Shown: piece after piece, positions 24,892 to 33,174 of the stretch | How the letters are laid out: every line of letters starts with the position of its first letter | Position numbering within the stretch: position 1 is the stretch's first letter | Virus record (IMG/VR): IMGVR_UViG_3300024262_000017 | Coordinates: 1 to 64,000 of that record | Source: a virus | Length of the DNA: 64,000 nucleotides | Reading direction: 5' to 3' (one strand) | Program-made: the position numbers and the translations under genes | The notes under the pieces: model-generated | What the model saw: the letters and a program-made list of their open reading frames with translations, nothing else | Databases searched by the model: none | What the model was told of the DNA's origin: nothing

Positions 24892-25528
24892 AACTGTGAT
24901 TCAGCATACGAATTTCCATGGCTAACTTCTTCGTTTCATCATCGACGTTTTCGGGTAGTGAATCAAGCATACCCTCAATAGTACCGATTGCGGCCAATTT
25001 CTCAAGCGTTTCTTCTACGAAGGCGTTTTCATCTGAACCAAATTTAGGGAGTAGACCCATCAGTCCCCCACCCTGTGATGCTCCTGGTGCTTGGTCTTTT
25101 CCCATAAGCTTGGACAGGCCATACATACCAGCACCGATACCACCAACGCCTAAGGCAGTTTGAAGAACCTTGTTGCGAATGTCAGCAGCTGTGGCTTCAG
25201 TCTGTTCACGTCCTTTTTCAAGCAAGCCACTTCCAACCATATACGTTGGTAAGCCAAGTCCCACACCGGCAGCTGCGCCACCGACTAAACTTTTTTGAGC
25301 CACGCCCGGGAGCCCGGTTCTACTTTTGAAGAACCTTTTTGTAGCTTCCCAGCCTGCCCCTGCTTTTTTGGTCATCTCAAAGATTTCGTTATCCACCCGA
25401 ATCTTGGCTTCCGCGATCTTTTCGATAACCTCGGTGTCGTTTTCATACAACTGTGCGAGTTTCTCAAGGCGTTTAGACGCCAGAACGCTTCGGTGAATCT
25501 CTGCCATCATTGGGTGTATCGGGTACAT
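24848..25528 (-). CDS. Putative internal head protein, 226 aa
   Basis: Helical N terminus (MYPIHPMMAEIHRSVLASKR) with LEKLA and IEKIA motifs, then a Gly/Ala hydrophobic segment (LVGGAAAGVGLGLPTYMVGS, about 80-100), a second one (ALGVGGIGAGMYGLSKLMG), and an acidic helical end. It has the same plan as the tag proteins but lacks their exact start. It overlaps the protease gene. Predicted packaged protein; no family recognised. Confidence 0.5.
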   Translation of the reverse strand: MYPIHPMMAEIHRSVLASKRLEKLAQLYENDTEVIEKIAEAKIRVDNEIFEMTKKAGAGWEATKRFFKSRTGLPGVAQKSLVGGAAAGVGLGLPTYMVGSGLLEKGREQTEATAADIRNKVLQTALGVGGIGAGMYGLSKLMGKDQAPGASQGGGLMGLLPKFGSDENAFVEETLEKLAAIGTIEGMLDSLPENVDDETKKLAMEIRMLNHSYGVHLLHGLYPDDV

Positions 25529-25531
25529 GCG

Positions 25532-26005
25532 TCACTCCACTGAGTCGAAGTAGATTTGCCCAGGATTTTCCTTCTGCCAGTTGCCATACTGTTCTTTGAA
25601 TTGTTCTGGAACAGGGGTCAACCACTGGTCAGAACCCAGGTAACGAAACCCTTTGTCTGTAAGATACGACCGAGGGTCAATTTCTTCTCCAGCAGCCTGG
25701 CGTTCTTGCATCTCTTTCATGGCAGCTTGAGTTGCTTCCTGCGAACCACCCACCATGTCTTCTTGCCAGCCGGCAGTTTTAGTCAGCTCATCCAAGGCAA
25801 CAAGACCATTGACGATTTCTTTGAACTCGGCATTCTTGTAATACACATTGGTGCCAAGTGCTTGAACTGCAGAGCGGATGTCTAACTCTGCAGGAATCCG
25901 ATGTCCTTCTGCGCGTAACCGGGCAGCGGCGATTTTGTGTAACCCAAGGTTTCGAAGTCGGTGAGAGGCTTCTTTCCCTAAGAGTTTTTCGAGATTGATT
26001 TTCAT
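25532..26005 (-). CDS. Head-module hypothetical protein, 157 aa
   Basis: Starts MKINLEKLLGKEASHRLRNL with LGKEA and LHKIA motifs close to the N terminus. The C-terminal half (SYLTDKGFRYLGSDQWLTPV) is more globular and aromatic. Its ATG overlaps the upstream stop by four bases. Not recognised; the N-terminal K-x-A cluster puts it with the putative processed head proteins. Confidence 0.5.
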   Translation of the reverse strand: MKINLEKLLGKEASHRLRNLGLHKIAAARLRAEGHRIPAELDIRSAVQALGTNVYYKNAEFKEIVNGLVALDELTKTAGWQEDMVGGSQEATQAAMKEMQERQAAGEEIDPRSYLTDKGFRYLGSDQWLTPVPEQFKEQYGNWQKENPGQIYFDSVE

Positions 26006-26670
26006 CGTTTTTCACTCCCGGAGTAAGGCATGGTTGCCTTGTTAACTGAGACTTCTGCGTCAGCAATCCCCTTGATGGTTTGGAAATTGAGACCGCCTGA
26101 CCCTGCAGTTGCAGCCTCAGTGAGGAACGAGCGCACCGCATTTTTGTCAGTGGATAACGTGGGAGCAATTTTGCTCATGGTGTGGAACGCTTCCAAGAGT
26201 GTTTTATTGTCAGCCATTGCCAAGGTTGGGTCTTCTCTTTTGAGAGCACCGAAAATGGCTTGTCTGGTCGGGCTCATTCCAAAACGGTCTTTGAGTGTTT
26301 GATAACCTTTGCCAGCCATGTCTTTGGCCAGACCCATCAGAGATTTGGCTGAGTCTCCACCAAGAGAAGAAGCAAAAGATGACCCGAACTCTTCATCAGC
26401 TTTGACACGATCGAATAAGCTATTTAGGCTACGGTCAATACGATAACCCATCGTGTCACCGGCACGGGCGCCTTCCATGGCTTTGGAAATACCTGTTGCC
26501 CCGAGGGCTGTGCCGGCAACACCTAAACCGATGCCTGCGGGTATAAGCCATCTTTTGTTTTTAACGCCAAAAGCTCCGAGTGTTGATAAACCACTCATAA
26601 TGGATTGTCCCAAGCCAGCATTCTTTTCAAAATACTCTTCAGGAGAATCAACGTGTCCGTTCATAGCCAT
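26002..26670 (-). CDS. Putative virion protein with Gly-rich segment and conserved helical C-terminal domain, 222 aa
   Basis: The start is MAMNGHVDSPEEYFEKNAGL, with FEKNA as a possible processing site. Residues ~43-63 (IPAGIGLGVAGTALGATGIS) are hydrophobic and Gly-rich. The C-terminal ~110 residues are helical and sharply patterned (IFGALKREDPTLAMADNKTL, MSKIAPTLSTDKNAVRSFL), a block I associate with structural proteins of large phages. Co-translated with neighbours (overlaps of 4 and 10 bases). Likely packaged. Confidence 0.5.
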   Translation of the reverse strand: MAMNGHVDSPEEYFEKNAGLGQSIMSGLSTLGAFGVKNKRWLIPAGIGLGVAGTALGATGISKAMEGARAGDTMGYRIDRSLNSLFDRVKADEEFGSSFASSLGGDSAKSLMGLAKDMAGKGYQTLKDRFGMSPTRQAIFGALKREDPTLAMADNKTLLEAFHTMSKIAPTLSTDKNAVRSFLTEAATAGSGGLNFQTIKGIADAEVSVNKATMPYSGSEKR

Positions 26671-27512
26671 TGCCCGAACTCCTTGCTCACGTATTGCTGA
26701 CCGGCCACTGTTTCGGCATACGACTTGGCTAATTTGATGAGTCGGTCCAAGCTTTGCATGGTTGGGGTGTCGGTGTCGACTACCCGGGCAGACTTTACTA
26801 ATGCACCTTCAGAGAGGGCTGACATTCGGAGACAGCGTCGGATGTCTGACAAGACAGGAATAGCAGCATGGCCACGAGCCGACATGGCATCTTTCTCGAA
26901 GTCGTCTAAACTGGGTCCGTAGAGCTTTGCAAACGTGGTAGCAATTTTGTCCAATTCTTCTTTGTACTCATAGGCACACTGCAGCTTTTTGTCGTTGAGG
27001 TCTTCAGCGACTTTACGAATCTTGATGATGAGCATTTGCTTCTTTTGAGGATTCTCATTGATTGGAGACAGCTCTTCTGTGGGGTCTTCAATTGTAGTAT
27101 CAACGTTTTCCTCAGGGAGACTGCCAGAAGCTTCATTCTTTCCCAGCATGTCTTTGACCTTGTCGAGTAACTCTGACATTCCGCCAAACATGTCCTGTTC
27201 TCGACCCGGGTCTGAGCTACTCACGTCAACCTCCTCGGATTCAGGTTCTTCTTTGTATACGTTTTGGAGTACCGATGTGGGGTCGGCTGGCTCGAACTCG
27301 ATAACCTTGTCACCGTCTGACTTTTGGTCAAACAGTTTCAGGTGTGCCATCATATTGGACAGTTGAACCAAGTTCTTGATTTGATCAGGGTTCAACCCTT
27401 GATCCAGGGCCATTTTGACGACACCTTGTTCTAGTGGCGTGGCGTCATTCAAGTAGCTGGAAACAACGGCCTTCGCCATCTTGTCAAATTGCTCTTCTCG
27501 GAGTTCGCGCAT
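26661..27512 (-). CDS. Head-module hypothetical protein, 283 aa
   Basis: A charged helical protein with an acidic linker (about 70-145; EPADPTSVLQNVYKEEPESE) between two helical parts. K-x-A motifs occur in both parts (FDKMA, IRKVA, LDKIA, FEKDA, LIKLA). No membrane segment or enzymatic motif. It overlaps the next gene by 10 bases. Possibly an internal or scaffold protein. Confidence 0.5.
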   Translation of the reverse strand: MRELREEQFDKMAKAVVSSYLNDATPLEQGVVKMALDQGLNPDQIKNLVQLSNMMAHLKLFDQKSDGDKVIEFEPADPTSVLQNVYKEEPESEEVDVSSSDPGREQDMFGGMSELLDKVKDMLGKNEASGSLPEENVDTTIEDPTEELSPINENPQKKQMLIIKIRKVAEDLNDKKLQCAYEYKEELDKIATTFAKLYGPSLDDFEKDAMSARGHAAIPVLSDIRRCLRMSALSEGALVKSARVVDTDTPTMQSLDRLIKLAKSYAETVAGQQYVSKEFGQWL

Positions 27513-27526
27513 GGTCTCAAGACCCC

Positions 27527-28222
27527 TTAATGAAGTATTTCGCTTATAGGTATACCACTTTTTTCAGCATTGGTGGTGTCATCACGTGTTTCAAGTGCCA
27601 ACTGAAGCTTTTCGATACTGGACTTATCTGTTTGTTCCTCGTCTGGAACAGCACGCAGGCTAATCTGTGCCCAGCGAAGTGCAGCGTTGGCTAAGCTTGA
27701 GTCTGCACGATTGATTCTTGCCAGCTGTGTCATCATGTATGCAGTTGAGCGCACACCATCGAAAACAAGTCCGGCATCAATAGAGTATGACCCACGAGCT
27801 AAGCGTATCTTCAAGCATTCCTTACCAAGGTCGACAGCATACTGTTTCAGTTCACCACCGAAGGTGTCGTGAGGAATGCTCTTGGCGTAGTCAATGATAT
27901 CGAGGTCATCTTCGAATACATCAGGGTCAAAGAACAGTGCTCGATAAGCTTCAGTAACGCCAGTTGGAATGCGTAAAATCTCTTCAGCCTCAAAGGGCTC
28001 TGCGCCTACGAGCAATAAGGCTTCTATGATTTCTCGTTTGAATTCTCGTGAGAAAATTTCATGAGCGCGCACCACATCAGGGGATACACCCTTCAGGCTT
28101 TTGCCTGAAAGTATGGCATAGAGAGATTTCTCCACGACATTCAAGCCGTCAGGCTTTTCCTTGCTCTCGACCATCGCAATGATGTCGCAGCGTTTATGGT
28201 CAGGCCGCTTCGTCACCTTCAT
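27527..28222 (-). CDS. Head-module hypothetical protein, 231 aa
   Basis: A globular alpha/beta-looking protein (AILSGKSLKGVSPDVVRAHE, FFDPDVFEDDLDIIDYAKSI). Unlike its neighbours it has almost no K-x-A motif, which suggests it is not processed. ATG at 28222 overlaps the upstream stop by 23 bases; an in-frame ATG at 28174 is a possible alternative. Not recognised. Confidence 0.5.
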   Translation of the reverse strand: MKVTKRPDHKRCDIIAMVESKEKPDGLNVVEKSLYAILSGKSLKGVSPDVVRAHEIFSREFKREIIEALLLVGAEPFEAEEILRIPTGVTEAYRALFFDPDVFEDDLDIIDYAKSIPHDTFGGELKQYAVDLGKECLKIRLARGSYSIDAGLVFDGVRSTAYMMTQLARINRADSSLANAALRWAQISLRAVPDEEQTDKSSIEKLQLALETRDDTTNAEKSGIPISEILH

Positions 28223-30842
28223 CCTCTTCTGGGGCAGCCATGGCAGTTTGATTAATCCGTAGTATCAAACTACCAAGGTTTGTGAACACTGACTGGAGCC
28301 GTTTTTCAAGGTCATTGAAATCCGTTTCGCCCAATTCTGCTTTCAAGTCGGCTTCTCGCATCCACAGGGTCAAAAGAATCCGACCCAGGTTGTCGAGGGC
28401 TTTTTCCAGGTTGGGAAGATAGTTTGACACTGCCTCACGCAAATCAGCGTCAGTTGCCATAGACCCGATTGCAGTGGCTTCGAAAGCCTCGGGGTCTTCC
28501 AGCATTGCAGCATCTTCCATCATTGGTCCCGCTTGTCCAGCCATCTCTTCTGCAGCCATAGGCTGCTCAACAGGCATCTCACCACCCATACCTGGAGCCA
28601 TACCCTCAGCACCCGGAGGCATTCCACCACCCGGAGGCATTCCACCACCCGGAGGCATTCCACCACCCGGAGGCATTCCACCCATTTCAGGGGGCATACC
28701 CTCAGCACCAGGAGGGGGCATTCCTTCAGCACCAGGAGGGGGCATTCCTTCAGCACCAGGGGGTGGTTCTTGTGGTACTGAACCTGGAGGGCCGGCCATG
28801 GGGCCACCCATTTGTTCCATAGCAATTTGCTCAGCACGTTGTTTCACGGCTGCAATAGCAGACATTTGATTAGCAACGTCACGTTGTTGCTCTGCGATTT
28901 GCTGAGAAAACATGGCAGACTGTTGTGCCAAGTCTGCTTCGACTTCGGATGCAGCCAATTCGACAGGGCTTGGAGGCGGAGGTTCAGGGGGCATCCCACC
29001 CATCATTTCAGGGGGCATCCCACCCATCATTTCAGGCGGCATACCTTCTGCTCCGGGGGGCATACCTTCTGCGCCGGGAGGCATTCCGCCTGCCATCTCA
29101 GGAGGCATTCCACCCGCGCTAGGGTCTCCAGCCATGGGAGCAGGCCCTTGAGCTACCTTCAACCAGGCTGCGAATTTGCTCAACTGTGCCGGCTTTACCA
29201 GGTAAAACGAGTGGTGTCCACGTGCAGCTGTCTTGGTAAGCAGGGCTACTGCTTCCGGACCAGACAACTCTAAGTCTTCCACCAAAGAACGAACCGTAGC
29301 TACTTTGGATTGAGGCTCCAAGCCACCAATAGAAAACATGGAAGCGCCTGCATCCTTCAACTTTATTCGGATGGCGCCTTCCTTCTGCAGAGCTTGAGTG
29401 TAACGCAGGGTATCATCGATTCCCTGCAAGCTGGCGTCGTTTTCATGCTCACCACGAACAAAGCTATAGTTGTCTGGCAGGTACGTGACATTTCCGTCTG
29501 CCGGAGCAACAATTTGTTTGATAGGGCTCTTTGGGTCAGTGACTATGATGCGTCCACTGCTGGTTTTGATACGGCGAATTCCGTCACTACCTGTCGTGAT
29601 GTTCAAGACATCAGTTGGTTGAGTAGCTTGAAATTTACCGCCTCGATTACAGAAGAAGAATCCATAGCCTGTCCCTGAATCTTGGGAGGAATCAACGAGC
29701 TTGGCCAGCTTACCCGTGATTTCTTCAGCAGGGATCCAACGACCCACCGGGGGTTCGGTGGTCGTCATGATTTTCCCATCTTCTGTGTACACCAAGAATT
29801 GCTGAGGATTTTGGTGATGGGAAGGTTCATTGGGTCGACCGTATTCATCGACCATCAACTTAGCCGAAGAACGGCGGTGTTTCTGCCAGTATGCATTAGG
29901 AACAAAACGAAGGTCTGTTCGGTTCCCAGCATACAGAGGTGATACAAAAGGTTGAGGTTCAGAAATAACCAAGCATTTCTTTACCTCACCACCTTGGAAA
30001 TGGATTTCATAAAAACCATTTTCCTGAGCAGTAACTCTCCGTACTGGTTCTTCGGTTTCGATAGCTGCATTCGTTTCTTCACGGTCGTCAGCTACGACGA
30101 AACCAGTCTTTACAGCTTCTTGCCATGCCGAAGCAGCATATTTCCCAAAAGCTTTTTGAAACTGACTTGCAGTGTCATTGGGAGTTAGGACTGCTACTCG
30201 CGCACGAGCGGATGCTGTTTTCTCTACATGGGGTCGCAGGGCATCCATCAGTTGTTTGCGGTCAAAGTTTTCAAAAGCAAACTTTAACACACAGGCATTC
30301 TTTTCTAACACCAGTCGGAAGGCTGTCTTCACACGATTTGGTGCATCTGAGAGAAACTGCGCCAGCTTTTCTCCTGGTTCTGAGAAAGAGGCATACACGT
30401 GCCGCCCAACTGTTGGCGGGATAACCACGTCGCGGATGTCTTGGTCAGGTTCGAGTTCCTTGGGTGGTTCCACACCTTCTCCAAGGTCATCGATAGAATT
30501 TCTCGCAATTTCATCGAGCCATTCTTTATCCAAGGGTAGGAAGATGTTTTTGTCTTTGTAAAATACAACTTCCATAGGCTTGATTTGATTGCCGGCCAGC
30601 ACCGCAGGGACATAAAGTGTAATCCCATTGAGAGAAATGACAAACGCACCGACAGCAGACCCTGTATCCAGGTTCGTATCTAAGACTTTGAACGTTTGGA
30701 CGCTGTCTAATAGCTCTGGGAATTTTCCAGACAACACACCACTTGCCATTTGGCTGAAACCCTCTTCGAATGCACGAGTGGCATCTTCGGGGGTAGAAGG
30801 TGGTTGCATGAATCCTTGTGTTCGTGGAGAAAGTCCGGGCAT
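28200..30842 (-). CDS. Large structural protein with Gly-Met-Pro-rich repeats, 880 aa
   Basis: Residues 1-~560 are a globular region with beta-rich parts (GNRTDLRFVPNAYWQKHRRS, QQFLVYTEDGKIMTTTEPPV) and several K-x-A motifs (VEKTA, LTKTA, LSKFA). Residues ~575-640 and ~690-745 are runs of GMPPG, GAEGMPP and GGMPPEM units, separated by a Gln-rich helical segment. The last 100 residues are helical and acidic. It is one of the largest proteins of the module. Likely a virion or assembly protein; no family recognised. ATG at 30842 with GGAGAGGAC upstream. Confidence 0.5.
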   Translation of the reverse strand: MPGLSPRTQGFMQPPSTPEDATRAFEEGFSQMASGVLSGKFPELLDSVQTFKVLDTNLDTGSAVGAFVISLNGITLYVPAVLAGNQIKPMEVVFYKDKNIFLPLDKEWLDEIARNSIDDLGEGVEPPKELEPDQDIRDVVIPPTVGRHVYASFSEPGEKLAQFLSDAPNRVKTAFRLVLEKNACVLKFAFENFDRKQLMDALRPHVEKTASARARVAVLTPNDTASQFQKAFGKYAASAWQEAVKTGFVVADDREETNAAIETEEPVRRVTAQENGFYEIHFQGGEVKKCLVISEPQPFVSPLYAGNRTDLRFVPNAYWQKHRRSSAKLMVDEYGRPNEPSHHQNPQQFLVYTEDGKIMTTTEPPVGRWIPAEEITGKLAKLVDSSQDSGTGYGFFFCNRGGKFQATQPTDVLNITTGSDGIRRIKTSSGRIIVTDPKSPIKQIVAPADGNVTYLPDNYSFVRGEHENDASLQGIDDTLRYTQALQKEGAIRIKLKDAGASMFSIGGLEPQSKVATVRSLVEDLELSGPEAVALLTKTAARGHHSFYLVKPAQLSKFAAWLKVAQGPAPMAGDPSAGGMPPEMAGGMPPGAEGMPPGAEGMPPEMMGGMPPEMMGGMPPEPPPPSPVELAASEVEADLAQQSAMFSQQIAEQQRDVANQMSAIAAVKQRAEQIAMEQMGGPMAGPPGSVPQEPPPGAEGMPPPGAEGMPPPGAEGMPPEMGGMPPGGGMPPGGGMPPGGGMPPGAEGMAPGMGGEMPVEQPMAAEEMAGQAGPMMEDAAMLEDPEAFEATAIGSMATDADLREAVSNYLPNLEKALDNLGRILLTLWMREADLKAELGETDFNDLEKRLQSVFTNLGSLILRINQTAMAAPEEDEGDEAA
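28613..28684 (-). repeat. Four 18-bp coding repeats (GGGMPP)
   Basis: Four units of CCGGAGGCATTCCACCAC (+ strand), the last with its final two bases changed, follow each other without spacing; related 24-bp units occur to 28765 and again at about 28985-29115. All are multiples of three and stay in frame in the 880-residue gene. Confidence 0.85.
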
Positions 30843-30859
30843 CTTTTTGTCCTCTCCTA

Positions 30860-31471
30860 TTATATGAGCTTCCCTGCTTGGTAAACCATGACAGGTTTCA
30901 TAGCGTGCATTGCATGAGTCAAGAATGCTGGAATCAGGGTTTTAACTGCTTGCAATTTGTCTGGCACATTTCGTACTGCTTCTAAAGAGGCGCCCATTTC
31001 TTCAACGAGACCAGGCGCTGCCAGAGCAGCAGAAGCCCCTGATAAAATATTGAGTACTTCTCGTCGGGTGTCTTGGTCACCAATTAGTGTACGAATAGCC
31101 AGCATGGCTGGTAGGGCTGCAACGTTATTTACGTTGGTAACACCCTGAGCAGCTTGAAGTACTCGTCCATATATTTTTGAGTTACGCATATTCCTGGCAT
31201 GACCAAGCTCATGCGCTGCTACAGCAGGGTTTACAACACCCAAGGTAATGAGGTCTTTATTCGGATGATAGCTACCTTGTGCTCCAGGTCGGACTTGTAG
31301 TCGAACACCTTTCAGCCGAGGATCAGCTTTCAAGTAGTTTTGGATGGTTGTAGAAACGTTGGCTGCGCTACCAGGTTCGTTGTAAAACCCAGACACACCT
31401 GCCAAGCGTCGCGTAAGTTCCCTGAGCCCCGGAGTGGTGGTCAGGTCTTGTATCGTTGCGCCGTTTGCCAT
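30860..31471 (-). CDS. Zincin-like (HELGH) putative metalloprotease of the head module, 203 aa
   Basis: Residues ~84-91 read VAAHELGHAR, the HExxH zinc-protease signature in a helical context, preceded by a strand and a Pro (LGVVNPAVA). Downstream VEEMGASLEA (about 157-166) offers a Glu as third zinc ligand, as in gluzincins. Several hydrophobic helices (VAALPAMLAI, ASAALAAPGL) suggest membrane contact, like M48-type enzymes. It might process virion or host-envelope proteins. Start ATG 31471. Catalytic activity is inferred from the motif alone. Confidence 0.6.
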   Translation of the reverse strand: MANGATIQDLTTTPGLRELTRRLAGVSGFYNEPGSAANVSTTIQNYLKADPRLKGVRLQVRPGAQGSYHPNKDLITLGVVNPAVAAHELGHARNMRNSKIYGRVLQAAQGVTNVNNVAALPAMLAIRTLIGDQDTRREVLNILSGASAALAAPGLVEEMGASLEAVRNVPDKLQAVKTLIPAFLTHAMHAMKPVMVYQAGKLI

Positions 31472-31491
31472 TTCTTTCCATCACTTCGTCG

Positions 31492-31830
31492 TCACTTTGG
31501 GGCCGACACAACCTTCGGCACGTTCTCCGCGGTAATACCTGTGTCGCTTTTTTGTGCAGCTACTGTCTCGGATAACGTGGGATTTGATCCACCCAAATGT
31601 TTGTCGTACAACCCACGCAATCGTCGATAGTAATCTTCATTTTCCGCCAGAGCACCTAAATGGTTTTCAGGAGAAACACCGAGTTCATTTTGCAGACCTG
31701 CGAGTCCCATTTCGTACTGTGCGTTTTGTCGCATGGTATCGATGGGGTGTGCACTACTTAGCTGTGCTTCTTTGATCTGTTGATCTAAAAGAAGAACGGC
31801 CGTTCCACGAAGTTGTGCTCGCCTATCCAC
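31492..31830 (-). CDS. Head-module hypothetical protein, 112 aa
   Basis: GTG start at 31830 with GAGTGACG upstream. The protein is helical and soluble (AVLLLDQQIKEAQLSSAHPI, NEDYYRRLRGLYDKHLGGSN), with one QIKEA motif near the N terminus. It sits between the zincin-like gene and the 414-residue tag gene. Not recognised. Confidence 0.5.
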   Translation of the reverse strand: MDRRAQLRGTAVLLLDQQIKEAQLSSAHPIDTMRQNAQYEMGLAGLQNELGVSPENHLGALAENEDYYRRLRGLYDKHLGGSNPTLSETVAAQKSDTGITAENVPKVVSAPK

Positions 31831-31846
31831 GTTTCGTCACTCGTTG

Positions 31847-33091
31847 TTACGCTTGCAAACCACGAAGCCGGGAAAGAAGGTTTCCACGAGCAGCGGAGAC
31901 AGAGGCTTTCTTCTCAGTCTCATCCTTCTTCTCGTCATCTTTCTTCTCGTCCTTCTTCTCGTCCTTCTTCTCGTCCTTCTTTTCCTCGTCGTCCTTGTCA
32001 CCCATGTAGTTCTTCAGGGCCTCAGGAACTTCGGCGGTTTTTTCCATACGATTCACGAGAACTTCACGATCTTGCGGGGGCAAGCTCATGAGGTACTGAA
32101 CCGTGGCGACCTTTTGGTGCTGGTCAAAAAAGAAGGGGAAGCGGTTGGCATACTTGGCGCCAACTTGCTTGAAGCGCTGCATGTACTCGACATCTTCCCC
32201 AACTTTGGTCTCTTGAATGACAGTGTTGGTACCACCCTCACTCTTTTCCTGGTCGGGATGAGCTTTTTCTTCACCGATGCGAGCGCTGGCCGGCACCTTC
32301 ATGTCGGTTTCGCCTACACCAGTCTCACCCTTGTTGGCGTAACTTGCACCACCAGGGCGATTCTTTTCGTCGAGAGTACCTTCACCCGTGACCGCGTCAC
32401 CAGGAACTTCGCCCACACCAACCGTGGTGCTGGCTCGCTTGTTTTGCGTTGCGGCTTTGATGAGATTCCGAATGCTTGCGGATTTCATCCCAACCTGCTC
32501 AGCCGCAGAATTGGTTCCGTCGACGGCGACAGGACCCATCCCAACACCTTCGACTTTTTCTTCATCACCGATTTTGCCCTTGCCGGAATCCTGTTGCAGG
32601 CCGACACCATCTTCGCCAACGTTGGCGTAGTTGTCAGGACGCTGTTGCTGGTCCATCTTGGATTCTGCAGTGGTCGCATTGGCAGTGCTGTTTTCCTGCT
32701 CAACACGGTCACCAGTGATAGTGCTGCCTTCACCCAGCTTGCGAAGGAACCGCGCAGCTGCACGTTTCACAGAAGCAGACTTCGCAGCCTCTTCAGCCAC
32801 TTCTGCGGCCGGAGATTCTTGTGCAGCGCCAGCACCAGCACCAGCTACAGACTCAGCAGCCTGGGCAGCATTGGATGCACTAGCTTGCAGTGTGTTGGAA
32901 AGTTCGACGAGATTGGCAGCCAGGTCAGCAGTTGCTTCAGGGGCGACTGCTTCGACCGGTTCCTCCGGCAAACTTTCGGACGCCTCGTCTGCCAAGGCAG
33001 CGGCGAGTTCCTCATTGGCGACTTTGAGAGCGCCGGTATCGATCAACGCCTTCATGGTGCCGCGTGCGTAGGCTTTTTTGAACATTGCCAT
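31847..33091 (-). CDS. Tag-bearing acidic/low-complexity head protein, 414 aa
   Basis: Starts MAMFKKAYARGTMKALIDTG then ALKVA, a tag-family N terminus, with AAAGGAG upstream of ATG 33091 and a CCTACTATT element at 33136. Ala/Glu-rich sequence fills residues 25-110, followed by basic K-x-A-like blocks (VKRAAARFLRKL) and long polar stretches. The C terminus has a repeat of EKKD units (about 367-395), coded by 12-bp repeats. Codon choice is GC-rich as in the capsid gene, so it is probably abundant. A longer frame exists on the opposite strand but has no ribosome site. Likely an internal or scaffold protein. Confidence 0.6.
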   Translation of the reverse strand: MAMFKKAYARGTMKALIDTGALKVANEELAAALADEASESLPEEPVEAVAPEATADLAANLVELSNTLQASASNAAQAAESVAGAGAGAAQESPAAEVAEEAAKSASVKRAAARFLRKLGEGSTITGDRVEQENSTANATTAESKMDQQQRPDNYANVGEDGVGLQQDSGKGKIGDEEKVEGVGMGPVAVDGTNSAAEQVGMKSASIRNLIKAATQNKRASTTVGVGEVPGDAVTGEGTLDEKNRPGGASYANKGETGVGETDMKVPASARIGEEKAHPDQEKSEGGTNTVIQETKVGEDVEYMQRFKQVGAKYANRFPFFFDQHQKVATVQYLMSLPPQDREVLVNRMEKTAEVPEALKNYMGDKDDEEKKDEKKDEKKDEKKDDEKKDETEKKASVSAARGNLLSRLRGLQA

Positions 33092-33135
33092 CGGTTTTGC
33101 TCCTTTGTCAGTTCGGTCGAATTCAGATTCGACGT

Positions 33136-33144
33136 AATAGTAGG
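33136..33144 (-). promoter_or_regulatory. CCTACTATT candidate late promoter element
   Basis: The - strand reads CAACCTACTATTACGTCG, 45-53 bases before ATG 33091, just after the RNA polymerase beta-prime C gene. Identical to the copies before the sheath and scaffold-like genes. Confidence 0.55.
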
Positions 33145-33174
33145 TTGAAAGTCTGTATCTTTCAAGCGTTTTTC

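Noticed and set aside
31844-33148. A 434-codon open frame on the + strand, longer than the - strand gene it overlaps
   Set aside because: The - strand frame has AAAGGAG, a tag-family N terminus, an upstream CCTACTATT element and co-directional neighbours. The + strand frame is a by-product of Ala/Glu-rich coding with biased third positions.
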